Source of the DNA: Burkholderiales bacterium RIFCSPLOWO2_12_FULL_61_40
GTDB lineage: Bacteria > Pseudomonadota > Gammaproteobacteria > Burkholderiales > Burkholderiaceae_C
Assembly (NCBI GenBank): GCA_001770935.1
Contig: MESI01000085.1
Coordinates: 1 to 64,000 of the forward strand
Length of the DNA stretch: 64,000 bases
Reading direction: 5' to 3'
Part shown: piece by piece, positions 51,416 through 60,715 of the stretch
Layout of the letters: the number at the start of each line of letters is the position of its first letter
How positions within the stretch are numbered: the first letter of the stretch is position 1
Program-made: the position numbers and the translations under genes
Notes under the pieces: generated by a model
What the model saw: only the letters and a program-made list of their open reading frames with translations
Database searches by the model: none
What the model was told of the DNA's origin: nothing

Positions 51416-52327
51416 ATGCGCAACTACACCCTCAAGCAAATCCAGACCTTCATCGAAGTTGCGCGAGAAAAATCCGTCTCCAAAGCGGCTGAGCGCCTGT
51501 TTGTGACGCAGCCGGCCGTGTCCATGCAAATCCGCCAACTGGAGGACGCTTTTGGCCTCCCCCTGATTGAGCCCATCGGGCGAAATATCCAGCTCACCGG
51601 CGCGGGCCAGGATTTTTTGACCCACGCCATTGCCGCCATGGCCCAGCTCAAGGACCTGGAAGCGCTGATGGCGGAGCATGTGGGGGTGCGCAAAGGCCAC
51701 ATTGAGCTTGCCGTCGTCAGCACCGCCAAATACTTTGTACCCATGCTGCTGGTGCGCTTTGGCAAATTACTCCCCGGCATCGATGTGAGCTTGCGGATTG
51801 ACAATCGCGAGAACATTCTGGGCATGCTCTCGCGCAACGAGGTTGATCTGGTGGTGATGGGCCGCGCGCCCAACACCCTGGACTGCGAGGCCATTCCCTT
51901 TGCCACCAACCCCATGGGCATTGTGTGTGCGCCCGACCACCCGCTGTCGCGGCGCAAGCGGGTGCAGTTCGAAATGCTCAAGGACTTCAGCTTTGTGGTG
52001 CGCGAAAAAGGCTCCGGCACCCGCGCCGCCATGGAGCGCCTGTTCGGCCAGCACGAAATCAGCCCCAAGGTGGCCATGGAAATGCCCAGCAACGAGACCA
52101 TCAAGCAAGCCGTGATGGCGGGCATGGGCCTGAGCTTTTTGTCCCTGCGCACCGTGCGCCACGAGCTGGCGGCCGGCCACCTGGCGCTGGTGGACATCAA
52201 CGGCATGCCACTGGTAGGCCACTGGTATGTGACGCACCTGAGTCACAAAAAACTATCCCCCGCCGCCAAGGCCTTCAAGGCTTTTTTGATCGAGCAAGGG
52301 GGGCCGCTGACGGATTCCTGGAGCTGA
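51416..52327 (+). CDS. cbbR: LysR-type regulator of the cbb genes
   Basis: 303 residues. N-terminal helix-turn-helix (FIEVAREKSVSKAAERLFVT, QPAVSMQIRQLE) and a periplasmic-binding-like effector domain (ELAVVSTAKYFVPMLLVRF, GSGTRAAMERLF). CbbR activates cbb operons in response to metabolites such as RuBP or NADPH. It sits between the cbbY operon and cbbM, so it can control both. Confidence 0.92.
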   Translation: MRNYTLKQIQTFIEVAREKSVSKAAERLFVTQPAVSMQIRQLEDAFGLPLIEPIGRNIQLTGAGQDFLTHAIAAMAQLKDLEALMAEHVGVRKGHIELAVVSTAKYFVPMLLVRFGKLLPGIDVSLRIDNRENILGMLSRNEVDLVVMGRAPNTLDCEAIPFATNPMGIVCAPDHPLSRRKRVQFEMLKDFSFVVREKGSGTRAAMERLFGQHEISPKVAMEMPSNETIKQAVMAGMGLSFLSLRTVRHELAAGHLALVDINGMPLVGHWYVTHLSHKKLSPAAKAFKAFLIEQGGPLTDSWS

Positions 52328-52416
52328 CAAGGGCACGGGGGGGTGGGCCACCCGCTGCTGGCCTGGCGCCGGGTCAAGTCGTGGCAGACAACGCCAAATT
52401 CATCACTAAAACCTGA

Positions 52417-52437
52417 TCAAATAAATAATTTATTTGA
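52417..52437. promoter_or_regulatory. Perfect palindrome in the cbbM promoter
   Basis: TCAAATAAAT, central A, ATTTATTTGA: perfect 10-bp arms, 72 bp before cbbM. The likely CbbR target; TATAGT at 52462-52467 is a possible -10. Confidence 0.6.
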
Positions 52438-52508
52438 ATTTTATTGATGAATATATCTGCCTATAGTCCGGCCATCCATCCCACCACCTCCCTATCCGAA
52501 AGCACCCC

Positions 52509-53924
52509 ATGGACCAATCCAACCGTTACGCCGATTTGAGCCTCACCGAGGCCGAACTCATCAAAAATGGCCAACACATCCTGGTGGCCTACCACATGCG
52601 GCCCAAGCCGGGCCACGGCTACCTGGAGGCCGCCGCCCACTTTGCCGCCGAATCCTCCACCGGCACCAATGTCGATGTCTGCACCACCGACGACTTCACC
52701 CGAGGGGTGGACGCGCTGGTGTACTACATCAACGAGGCCACCGAGGACATGCGCATTGCCTACCCGCTGGACCTGTTTGACCGCAACGTCACCGACGGCC
52801 GCTTCATGCTGGTGTCTTTCTTGACGCTGGTGATCGGCAACAACCAGGGCATGGGCGACATTGCGCACGGCAAGATGATCGACTTCTATGTGCCGGAGCG
52901 TGCCATCCAGATGTTTGACGGCCCTTCCAAGGACATTTCAGACCTGTGGCGCATTCTGGGGCGCCCGGTCAAGGACGGCGGCTTCATCGTGGGCACCATC
53001 ATCAAGCCCAAGCTGGGCCTGCGCCCCGAGCCTTTTGCCCAGGCGGCCTACCAGTTCTGGCTGGGTGGCGACTTCATCAAAAACGACGAACCGCAGGGCA
53101 ACCAGGTCTTCGCACCGCTCAAGAAAACCATCCCCCTGGTCTACGACGCCCTGAAGCGCGCCCAGGACGAGACCGGCCAGGCCAAGCTGTTTTCCATGAA
53201 CATCACCGCCGACGACCATTACGAAATGCTGGCCCGGGCTGACTTTGCGCTGGAAACCTTTGGCCCCGATGCGGACAAACTGGCCTTTTTAGTGGACGGC
53301 TTCGTGGGCGGCCCCGGCATGGTCACCACCGCCCGACGCCAGTACCCCAACCAGTACCTGCACTACCACCGCGCCGGCCACGGCATGGTCACCTCGCCGT
53401 CGGCCAAACGCGGCTACACCGCCTTTGTGCTGGCCAAGATGAGCCGCCTGCAAGGGGCGTCGGGCATCCACGTCGGCACCATGGGCTACGGCAAGATGGA
53501 AGGCGAAGGTGACGACCGCATGATTGCCTACATGATCGAGCGCGACGAATGCCAGGGTCCGATCTACTTTCAGAAGTGGTACGGCATGAAACCCACCACA
53601 CCCATCGTCTCCGGCGGCATGAACGCCCTGCGCCTGCCGGGCTTCTTCCAGAACCTGGGCCACGGCAATGTGGTCAACACCGCCGGTGGCGGCGCCTATG
53701 GCCACCTGGACAGCCCGGCGGCGGGCGCCATTTCGCTGCGCCAGTCCTACGAGTGCTGGAAATCCGGCGCCGACCCGGTGGAATTTGCCAAGGAGCACCG
53801 CGAGTTTGCCCGGGCTTTTGAGTCCTTCCCGGGCGATGCCGACCGTTTGTTCCCCGGCTGGCGTCAAAAACTGGGGCTGGAGCCCAAAGTGGCGCGCCCA
53901 GCCAGGGTCATGGAGTCGATTTAA
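52509..53924 (+). CDS. cbbM: Form II RuBisCO large subunit
   Basis: 471 residues, about 460-470 being usual for form II. Active-site lysine in IIKPKLGL, carbamylation lysine in [10 protein letters not shown], His/Arg in [10 protein letters not shown], and the mobile-loop lysine in [14 protein letters not shown] are all present. It fixes CO2 onto RuBP. Separate from the leftward operon, with its own promoter. Its stop overlaps the convergent DHH relic by 17 bp. Confidence 0.97.
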   Translation: MDQSNRYADLSLTEAELIKNGQHILVAYHMRPKPGHGYLEAAAHFAAESSTGTNVDVCTTDDFTRGVDALVYYINEATEDMRIAYPLDLFDRNVTDGRFMLVSFLTLVIGNNQGMGDIAHGKMIDFYVPERAIQMFDGPSKDISDLWRILGRPVKDGGFIVGTIIKPKLGLRPEPFAQAAYQFWLGGDFIKNDEPQGNQVFAPLKKTIPLVYDALKRAQDETGQAKLFSMNITADDHYEMLARADFALETFGPDADKLAFLVDGFVGGPGMVTTARRQYPNQYLHYHRAGHGMVTSPSAKRGYTAFVLAKMSRLQGASGIHVGTMGYGKMEGEGDDRMIAYMIERDECQGPIYFQKWYGMKPTTPIVSGGMNALRLPGFFQNLGHGNVVNTAGGGAYGHLDSPAAGAISLRQSYECWKSGADPVEFAKEHREFARAFESFPGDADRLFPGWRQKLGLEPKVARPARVMESI

Positions 53925-54128
53925 ACTGCCCGCCCAGCAGTTCGGGCAAGCGGTCGGCCTCTATCTTGAAGCCGCAGGCCTGCGCGTGCCCGCCGCCGCG
54001 CATGCTTTCGGCCAACCGGCCGAATTTTTCATCCATGGCACGGCCCCGCTCCATAAAACCAGCCAGCTGCTCGGGGCTGAATTCGGCAATCTCCTTCCAG
54101 CGCGCAAGCTCACAGGGCTCCATGTCCA
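53908..54128 (-). pseudogene. Gutted copy of the DHH phosphoesterase gene
   Basis: Translates to DMEPCELARWKEIAEFSPEQ, AMDEKFGRLAES and MRGGGHAQACGFKIEADRLP, nearly identical to the intact gene at 60716-61636. It lacks the first 160 or so residues, including the DHH motif, and about 69 codons internally between short CGGCCA repeats. Homology stops near 54128. Confidence 0.85.
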
Positions 54129-54296
54129 ACTCCGGAGCAAAGGGTCAGGCTCCAATCAGCACCAGGTTGAACACTGCCCGTAGGACGAGCGAGGCACAGC
54201 CGACTGTGCATTGCAGCGTTTCATCGGGCGCGTACAGGTGCTGCTTTTTGAAGAGCGCGAGACCGAAAGCTATACCTCAGTTGGACGCGTTGAGGA

Positions 54297-54590
54297 TCAA
54301 GCAGCCAACTCCACCCGAACCCGTTTTCCCAACGCGGCAGCAGCACTGGCCAGCGTTGTCAACGTCAGGCTGGTATCGGTGGCATCGAGCAAGCGATTCA
54401 GCGCCGCACGGCTGGTATGCATCTTGGTGGCCATGGCCGTCTTGGAAAGCTTTTGCACTTTCATTTCCTGCTCAATCTGCCAGGCAATGACCCGCTTCAT
54501 AGCCGTCGCTGTCGCGTCTTCCAATAAAGCTTCCTCAGCCAGAAAATCATCGAAATTACTGCCGATGTGTTTATTCTCCATAGTCTTCAC
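54297..54590 (-). CDS. XRE-family antitoxin
   Basis: 97 residues (or 94 from the ATG at 54581). LSKTAMATKMHTSRAALNRL is the helix-turn-helix; LTTLASAAAALGKRVRVEL is the conserved end of HigA-like antitoxins. It overlaps the toxin stop by 4 bp. It lies between the two halves of the duplicated cbbM-DHH segment. Confidence 0.85.
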   Translation of the reverse strand: MKTMENKHIGSNFDDFLAEEALLEDATATAMKRVIAWQIEQEMKVQKLSKTAMATKMHTSRAALNRLLDATDTSLTLTTLASAAAALGKRVRVELAA

Positions 54591-54937
54591 TCCTTCACTT
54601 GTTTCAGTCGGTTTTTCGCGAGCGCGAGGTCATCCGCCGGGGTGCTGCTGGATTTTTTGATGAACCCATGGAGCAGCACCATGGCGTCCCCGTGGACGGT
54701 GAATAAAATACGGGCAATTCGAGTCTGAAGGTGGATACGCACCTCCCAAAGATCCTTGCCCATTTTGCGTACCAAAGGCATTCCCAATGGCCAGCCGAAT
54801 TGCACGGTTTTGATGTCTTCGCCGATCGCCTTCCGCTCGATGGCTGGCAAATCTTTCAGCCAGTCTCGCACGGGCTCATTGCCCGACTCGGATTTGAAAA
54901 AGAAAACGAGAAGGACTGGATGAGTTGGGCTAACCAT
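54587..54937 (-). CDS. HigB-like toxin (RelE superfamily, DUF891/gp49)
   Basis: 116 residues from MVSPTHPVLLVFFFKSESGN. VRDWLKDLPAIERKAIGEDI, GWPLGMPLVRKMGKDLWEVR, RILFTVHGDAMVLLHGFIKK and LALAKNRLKQVKE cover the complete fold, so this toxin looks intact, unlike the relic at 3012. A perfect 30-bp palindrome lies 3 bp upstream. Confidence 0.88.
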   Translation of the reverse strand: MVSPTHPVLLVFFFKSESGNEPVRDWLKDLPAIERKAIGEDIKTVQFGWPLGMPLVRKMGKDLWEVRIHLQTRIARILFTVHGDAMVLLHGFIKKSSSTPADDLALAKNRLKQVKE

Positions 54938-54939
54938 GA

Positions 54940-54969
54940 CGCAACGGTACCAAATTTGGTACCGTTGCG
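54940..54969 (-). promoter_or_regulatory. 30-bp perfect palindromic operator
   Basis: Arms of 15 bp (left arm CGCAACGGTACCAAA) meet without a spacer; the right arm is the exact complement. It starts 3 bp before the toxin ATG and would be occupied by the XRE antitoxin. Confidence 0.75.
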
Positions 54970-55049
54970 CAAGTCTGTGATTTGCAAATAATGTGCGTCG
55001 GCGGCGATCCAATGCATTGCATTGCTAGTCGGACCTGTTTCAAACGTCG

Positions 55050-55646
55050 TTACCACTACGAAATGCTGGCCCGGGCCGACTTTGCGCTGGAAACCTTTGG
55101 CCCCGATGCGGACAAACTGGCGTTTTTGGTGGATGGCTTTGTGGGCGGCCCCGGCATGGTCACCTCGCCGTCTGCCAAGCGCGGCTACACCGCCTTTGTG
55201 CTGGCCAAGATGAGCCGCCTGCAGGGGGCCTCAGGCATCCATGTGGGCACCATGGGCTACGGCAAGATGGAAGGTGAAGGCGACGACCGCATGATTGCCT
55301 ACATGATCGAGCGCGACGAATGCCAGGGTCCGATTTACTTCCAGAAGTGGTACGGCATGAAGCCCACCACCCCCATCATCTCGGGCGGCATGAACGCACT
55401 GCGCCTGCCGGGCTTCTTCCAGAACCTGGGCCACGGCAATGTGGTCAACACTGCGGGTGGCGGTGCCTATGGCCACCTGGACAGCCCGGCGGCGGGCGCG
55501 ATTTCGCTGCGCCAGTCCTACGAATGCTGGAAATCCGGCGCCGACCCGGTGGCGTTTGCCAAAGAGCACCGCGAGTTTGCCCGTGCCTTTGAGTCCTTCC
55601 CGGGTGATGCCGACCGGTTATTTCCTGGCTGGCGTCAAAAACTGGG
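55050..55646 (+). pseudogene. Truncated duplicate of cbbM
   Basis: Near-identical to 53209-53871 of the intact gene, from [20 protein letters not shown] to [12 protein letters not shown]. The first 235 or so codons are missing. An internal 66-bp deletion between 12-bp direct repeats (GGCATGGTCACC) removes 22 codons that include the catalytic HYHRAGHG. The C-terminal codons are replaced at 55647. It cannot form an active enzyme. Confidence 0.9.
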
Positions 55647-55676
55647 AGCCGTAGCAGTAGCACCCCAGGCACTTCG

Positions 55677-56549
55677 TCACACGTCCTTGTGCGTGTAGTA
55701 CCACAGGCCTGCGTTGAAGGCCAAAGCACCAATGATATTTCCGATGGTCACAGGGATCTGGTTCCAGATCCACCAATCATATAAAGAGACATTTGCCCCC
55801 GACAGTATGCCGACTGGAAAAACGAACATATTGACGACCGTATGCTCAAATCCGAGCGCAAAAAAGGTTGATAAAGGCAGCCATATCAGCATGACCTTTC
55901 CCGGAACACTGCGTGAGGCCTTGGCCATGATTGGTGCCAGACTGACCAGCCAATTGCACAGAACCCCCATCCCGACGGCGGCCAGCCAGCCAAGGTGCCC
56001 GTATTCCAGGTAAGAAGCCTTCTTTTCGGCCAGATGGGCCAATGTGATCAGCACGCCCGAAGGGGCGGTGGTCCCTCCTTTGGTCAGGGAGAACCAAAAT
56101 AGCCAAGCAAAGAACAGCCCTCCCGCCAGATTGCCCAACAGGGTCCATGTCCAGTTTCGGACCACGCGCCAAGGCTTGATACGCCCCGCATACATCCCAA
56201 TGGGCATCACGGAAAAACTACCCGTGGCCATCTCCAGCCCCAAGGTCGCCAGCATGATGTAGCCGACCGGAAATATCAACCCCGCAGCTGCGGTGGGCCA
56301 GCCTTGGGTGGCCAGCAAGGCGGATAGCGCGGCAGCGTAGGCCAAGAACGGGGTGCACAGAAAACCTCGCACCAAGAGGCGGGAAATGGGAAACTTATCT
56401 TTCTTGACCGCATCTTCAACAATCTCCCAACCGATTTGTGCGGGCGATACTGCGTCAGTGATCGTCAAAGTGGCCGAGAGTGCGGCAAGACTCTCAACAC
56501 GCAAATTGTTGCTCGCCGAGTCTGTGGAGGGATAAAACGTGTGGCTCAT
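55677..56549 (-). CDS. Formate/nitrite (FNT) family channel
   Basis: 290 residues, six membrane helices after a longer than usual N-terminal tail. [14 protein letters not shown] is the first re-entrant loop and [20 protein letters not shown] holds the FNT histidine. Family substrates are small monovalent anions: formate, nitrite, hydrosulfide, lactate. AAGGA lies before this ATG. Last gene of a five-gene leftward cassette. Confidence 0.88.
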   Translation of the reverse strand: MSHTFYPSTDSASNNLRVESLAALSATLTITDAVSPAQIGWEIVEDAVKKDKFPISRLLVRGFLCTPFLAYAAALSALLATQGWPTAAAGLIFPVGYIMLATLGLEMATGSFSVMPIGMYAGRIKPWRVVRNWTWTLLGNLAGGLFFAWLFWFSLTKGGTTAPSGVLITLAHLAEKKASYLEYGHLGWLAAVGMGVLCNWLVSLAPIMAKASRSVPGKVMLIWLPLSTFFALGFEHTVVNMFVFPVGILSGANVSLYDWWIWNQIPVTIGNIIGALAFNAGLWYYTHKDV

Positions 56550-56610
56550 GGCATTGTTATCCTTGTTTTGATGGTGAAAGCTCCGGTATTGCGCAGCCAC
56601 AGATTGCGTG

Positions 56611-56952
56611 TCACTGGTCACCCCCTTCTGCAGTAGAACAATCCGCATCATCCAGAAACCGGGCACAACCGACAAACCAGAATCCAACGCCGATCAGAAT
56701 GACAACCAAAGAAACCCACCCAATGGCGACGCGCGCGGACAGCTCACCAAGCAGGTCGATCTGCTGATCTCCGTTTAGCATCACAAAGCAATACGTGACG
56801 ATACCGATCATGGAAATAATCCAACCGGAAAGTATCGTCTTGCGACCCCGCTCCAAGTCTCTGCGCAACATTTTCTTGCCGCCCCCGCTTTTAACGGAAA
56901 GATTGGAAACTTTGGCGTTGAAGTCCGAAGTCAGCGATGGTTTGTAACTCAT
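56611..56952 (-). CDS. Small two-helix membrane protein of unknown function
   Basis: 113 residues: a basic cytoplasmic N-terminus (KSGGGKKMLRRDLERGRKT), two membrane helices (about 44-62 and 76-98) and a short tail. No family is recognised. It sits between the TDT channel (11-bp gap) and the FNT channel (61-bp gap), so an accessory role to either channel is plausible. Confidence 0.65.
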   Translation of the reverse strand: MSYKPSLTSDFNAKVSNLSVKSGGGKKMLRRDLERGRKTILSGWIISMIGIVTYCFVMLNGDQQIDLLGELSARVAIGWVSLVVILIGVGFWFVGCARFLDDADCSTAEGGDQ

Positions 56953-56963
56953 GAAATATCTCC

Positions 56964-58121
56964 TCAAATAGTTTGTGAATTGACGGACACGCGAACCGTT
57001 ACAGTGCCCGCCCGTTTGCGTCCCGCCCGCTTTAGATCAGTCATTACCGCCATGACCAGTCCGAGAAAAGTGAAAAGCCAGGCGGTTAGCGCCAAACCGA
57101 TAAACAAGCGGGGAACACTGAGCAGAAAGGGCAGGTTGAAGACCTCAGCAAGCCTGTGGGTTGCAATCGTGTACATCGCCAAGGGAAACACGGCTCCCCA
57201 ATACAGCGGGTCGTACATCAGCGGAACCTTGTGATAAACATAACGCCACACCCCGAGGATTACCAGCATCGGAATCCACCAGGTGGCGGTCGCCCAAAAG
57301 AGCAGGGTGAGCCCCTTAAGAAATGGCCGCAAGGAAACCAGCAAAGGCGACTGATCGGCAATACCTACAAGCAGCGCTCCGGCAAGGGTTGAAATCGCCA
57401 TTGCGCCCATGTTGATCCAGTAGGGCGGCGTCAGATCCTGCGGATCAAAGCGGAAAAATGTGTAGCGGTAAAAAATCAGGGAGATGATCCAGATATAGAG
57501 CATTCCTCCGGCAAGCCAGAGCAAGGTCAGGCCCAGCATGGCGGCTTCGGAGTGCTCCAGTCCCGGCATGAGCGTGCAGGCAAGTACGACGAGGGATTGC
57601 GGAGCAACCACCGCCGTCAGCCAGCCGCCATTGATGCCATCTTCAAATGCCGGTTTGTTCTTGCGTATGGTGAGGGCGGTAAATATGGCATAGGTCAGCA
57701 CCAGCCACAAAGCGAAGGCGAACCACCACATAATTTGAGCGGCTGCCGCCATTTGCAACTGCACCGCAACTTGCGCCCCTAGAACAGAGGTTGCAGCGAC
57801 AGTGGTAAAAAATCCAGTCCCGCGCGAATGGTTGCCAAAGTCGTCAATGAATCGCTTTGGGTAATAGCCAAGGCGCAAGAGTGTCAGCACCCACAGTACG
57901 ACGTACGCGGCCAGATTGATCACCAGCAATGCCGCAGGCAGTGCCGGAATTTTTTCCAGTTGACAGGCGAGCCCGAGAATGCCCGTCGCCATGACCATGG
58001 CGAAATAGGCGGGCGACAGATTGATCAGCGTTTTATGAAAGAGCGCATGCACCGACGTCCCCACAACGGCCGGCGCCCCTTCCGCTTTCCTTTCCAATCG
58101 CGCATTTCTAACAATTGACAT
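56964..58121 (-). CDS. SLAC1/TehA (TDT family) anion channel
   Basis: 385 residues with ten helices. INLSPAYFAMVMATGILGLA starts helix 1; GFFTTVAATSVLGAQ, PYWINMGAMAISTLAGALL and GAVFPLAMYTIATHRLAE are TDT-family blocks. Relatives carry chloride/nitrate, malate, sulfite or tellurite. A conserved gating Phe cannot be assigned with confidence. Third gene of the cassette. Confidence 0.85.
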   Translation of the reverse strand: MSIVRNARLERKAEGAPAVVGTSVHALFHKTLINLSPAYFAMVMATGILGLACQLEKIPALPAALLVINLAAYVVLWVLTLLRLGYYPKRFIDDFGNHSRGTGFFTTVAATSVLGAQVAVQLQMAAAAQIMWWFAFALWLVLTYAIFTALTIRKNKPAFEDGINGGWLTAVVAPQSLVVLACTLMPGLEHSEAAMLGLTLLWLAGGMLYIWIISLIFYRYTFFRFDPQDLTPPYWINMGAMAISTLAGALLVGIADQSPLLVSLRPFLKGLTLLFWATATWWIPMLVILGVWRYVYHKVPLMYDPLYWGAVFPLAMYTIATHRLAEVFNLPFLLSVPRLFIGLALTAWLFTFLGLVMAVMTDLKRAGRKRAGTVTVRVSVNSQTI

Positions 58122-58224
58122 CGCCGCTCACCTCTGCATCTTGAGTTTGAAAAACTGAAGATGAGTGTGCTGCGGTGCCTGGAAATTAGGTAGCGGGCGG
58201 TGGCTGACGTGGCTATCAGCTGAT

Positions 58225-58241
58225 CCCTACAGCCTGTAGGG
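58225..58241. promoter_or_regulatory. Palindrome upstream of the TDT channel gene
   Basis: CCCTACAG-C-CTGTAGGG, perfect 8-bp arms, in the 143-bp spacer between the regulator stop and the channel start. No T-run, so an operator for the NarL-type regulator is more likely than a terminator. Confidence 0.5.
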
Positions 58242-58264
58242 GTATGACTGACAAAGGGAGGGTT

Positions 58265-58891
58265 TCAGTTCACCAGCGCGTGGCGGATGGCGTACTGCAT
58301 CAGCTCGGCGTTGGAGTCCATTCCCATCTTTTCCAGAATGCGCGCGCGATACGTGCCCACAGTCTTGGTGCTGATGTGAAGCAGCACAGAGATTTCCGTA
58401 GGAGACTTGGCCGTGGCGATGAGACGAAATACCTCAAACTCACGGCTGGACAGCGTTTCATGCGGGGCCTTTGGCCCATCACAGGCAATCAGCGAAGCCA
58501 GCCGGTCGGCAAGGTCTCCCGTAATAAAGCGACGCCCACCCATGACCGTCCGGATCGCATCCAGCAACTCCCGTGCCGCCCGCTCTTTCGTCAGAAACGC
58601 AACCGCACCATCGCGCAAGGCCCGCACGGCAAATTGATGGTCGCCAAAGCTGCTAAGAACAATGACCCGCACGGTGGGATAGGCACAGCGGATATCTGGA
58701 AGAAGATCCAGCCCGCTGCGTCCGGGAAGTGAAATATCGAGCAAAACCACATCCCAGGCCGTGCGCCGCAATTCCAGCATGGCCTCATCGCCATCGGCCG
58801 CCTCGCCGACTTCTGCGCCCAGATCTTCCATGAGAATCCGTCTCAGCCCAGCTCTCAAAATCGCATGGTCGTCAACCAACAGAATCTTCAT
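58265..58891 (-). CDS. NarL/FixJ-type response regulator
   Basis: 208 residues. Receiver: MKILLVDDHAILRAGLRRIL, phosphoacceptor in VVLLDISLPGRSG; output LuxR helix-turn-helix LSSREFEVFRLIATAKSPTE, KTVGTYRARILEKM. AAGGAAGAGG upstream favours this ATG over one 33 bp earlier. Cognate to the adjacent kinase by position. Confidence 0.92.
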   Translation of the reverse strand: MKILLVDDHAILRAGLRRILMEDLGAEVGEAADGDEAMLELRRTAWDVVLLDISLPGRSGLDLLPDIRCAYPTVRVIVLSSFGDHQFAVRALRDGAVAFLTKERAARELLDAIRTVMGGRRFITGDLADRLASLIACDGPKAPHETLSSREFEVFRLIATAKSPTEISVLLHISTKTVGTYRARILEKMGMDSNAELMQYAIRHALVN

Positions 58892-58907
58892 TTGCGCACC
58901 CTCTTCC

Positions 58908-60689
58908 TTAAGCTTGTCCAGCACTTCGGGGAATGGTGACCTGAAGTTCCGTTCCCTCTCCCGCTACGCCGGTGATATTGACCGTGCCGCCAAGGCGCCA
59001 TGCGCGCTCTCGCATTCCAAGCAGTCCGAGTGACGGGGATTGTGGCTCCATGCTGGAATCAAAGCCACGACCGTCGTCCCTGACCCACAGCACCAGTGCG
59101 TTGCCGCGACCCGACAACTGGGTCGCAACAAAAGTCGCGCCCGAGTGGCGGGCAACATTGGAAAGCGCTTCCTGGGTGATACGAAACAGCGCAGTGGATA
59201 TCTCCGGGTCCACCCTCAACTCGACACCGTCGGCAATCAGAGCGGTGCAGATTCCGGTGCGGCGCTCGAACTCGTGCAACAACCATTCGAGTCCGGCCAC
59301 CAGCCCCAGACAATCCAGCACGCCAGGGCGCAATTCCGACGATATCCGCCGCACCGAACGCACTGTCGCATCAATGCGTTCACCGATCTCGTCAATCAAC
59401 GTCAATACATTCTCTGTCTGCGCCAAGTCTGTGCCTGTTGCGACCCTGCGGCGCAATCGCTCCAGCTCCAATCGAAGCACGCTCAATTCCTGTCCAAGAT
59501 CATCGTGCAGCTCTTGCGCAATGCGTGCTGCCTCTTCCTCGCGCGCTGTCCGCAACCGGTGCGACAGGTCGCGCAAGCTTTCCTGCGCCCGCACCGCCTG
59601 TCTGTCGCGCAATTCAATCGTGTCGGCCATGGAGTTGAACGCCATCGTCAGGTCGCGAATTTCCCCACGCGGACGCGGCACGGGCGAGCGCGCGTCCAAC
59701 TCGCCTTTGCCAAAGCGACGGGTGGCGCTGGCAAGCATACGGATATCACGCAAAACCGAAAGGTCGGTAGCTATCAGCGAAGAGACAATGGCAAAAATCG
59801 CAAGCAATGCCAGCACGCCGATGTCACGGTAAAAAATATGATTGGCAAGGGCATAGACACTGGCTTCCGGCGGGCCAACGACGACCCAGACATCGCTGAT
59901 ACCTTTCAAGGGCGTGGCGACCGCGAGCCGGGAGACACCGTCGGGCGTCTCGCATCGCGTTAGCGTATTGGGGCTGCGGATCAGCTGTTTGAATCCCTTC
60001 AGGTGCTGGTTGGCACGATGGTCCAGTTCCCCACCGAGAGAGCTTGCCAGAATGGTGCCGTCGCGGTCAACGATCAGCAGCGCGCTATCGGACGGCAGGC
60101 CCGCCTGTTTTGTCAGCCGATCCAACCACGCAAGATCAAGGGCAGCGAACAATACAAGTGGCGGCTGGCCCGGCGCGCTTCGCAACGCTTTCGCCATGAT
60201 CAAAATCGGACGCTCAACGATCAGCCCCACGAGATAAGTGCCAACTGCGACTTCCTGAGACTGAAGTGCCCGCTGAAAGGCAGGAATCTTGACCATATTG
60301 ACCTCTCGCGGAGGCGGGACCACGCTGTACACAATTTTTCCGTCAAGTCCCAGCACACCAAGATTGGCGAACTGCGGGAACCCGGCGAGGATCGTCGGCA
60401 ACAGCTTCGGCAAATCGCCCAATCCATTGCCACTGGAGGCAGCCACCAGCCGGTCAAGCAAGCGATTGGCGCCGAGAACCTGGAGAGCATGCTCGCGCGA
60501 AGCAAGCTCGGCAACGTAGAGCGATTCGGTCTCTGCTTTATGCAATGCCGTATTGCGCTCGTCCGAGGCCACGTAAACCACGAAAAAAAACGCCGGCAGC
60601 GTCGCAAGACAAGCCAGCAATGTGAGTCGGCCGCGAAGCGTGGGGAATGAGAGAAACCGAATCACGGGTTGGAATCGTAAGCAAAACAA
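58908..60689 (-). CDS. Sensor histidine kinase (HisKA_3) with periplasmic sensor domain
   Basis: 593 residues. Membrane helix 1 (about 18-40), a Cache-like periplasmic domain of about 245 residues, helix 2 (about 285-310), HAMP, then RIAQELHDDLGQELSVLRLE (phospho-His) and the ATPase (ALSNVARHSGA, VRDDGRGFD, GLLGMRERA). The NarX/UhpB-type class. The P-box of nitrate sensors is not seen, so the ligand is unknown. First gene of the cassette. Confidence 0.9.
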   Translation of the reverse strand: MFCLRFQPVIRFLSFPTLRGRLTLLACLATLPAFFFVVYVASDERNTALHKAETESLYVAELASREHALQVLGANRLLDRLVAASSGNGLGDLPKLLPTILAGFPQFANLGVLGLDGKIVYSVVPPPREVNMVKIPAFQRALQSQEVAVGTYLVGLIVERPILIMAKALRSAPGQPPLVLFAALDLAWLDRLTKQAGLPSDSALLIVDRDGTILASSLGGELDHRANQHLKGFKQLIRSPNTLTRCETPDGVSRLAVATPLKGISDVWVVVGPPEASVYALANHIFYRDIGVLALLAIFAIVSSLIATDLSVLRDIRMLASATRRFGKGELDARSPVPRPRGEIRDLTMAFNSMADTIELRDRQAVRAQESLRDLSHRLRTAREEEAARIAQELHDDLGQELSVLRLELERLRRRVATGTDLAQTENVLTLIDEIGERIDATVRSVRRISSELRPGVLDCLGLVAGLEWLLHEFERRTGICTALIADGVELRVDPEISTALFRITQEALSNVARHSGATFVATQLSGRGNALVLWVRDDGRGFDSSMEPQSPSLGLLGMRERAWRLGGTVNITGVAGEGTELQVTIPRSAGQA

Positions 60690-60715
60690 GAAATACGTGC
60701 GGAGAGTTGGCTGAT

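Noticed and set aside
54982-55698. Functional second RuBisCO
   Set aside because: The frame is open, but the N-terminal domain and the catalytic HYHRAGHG segment are missing.
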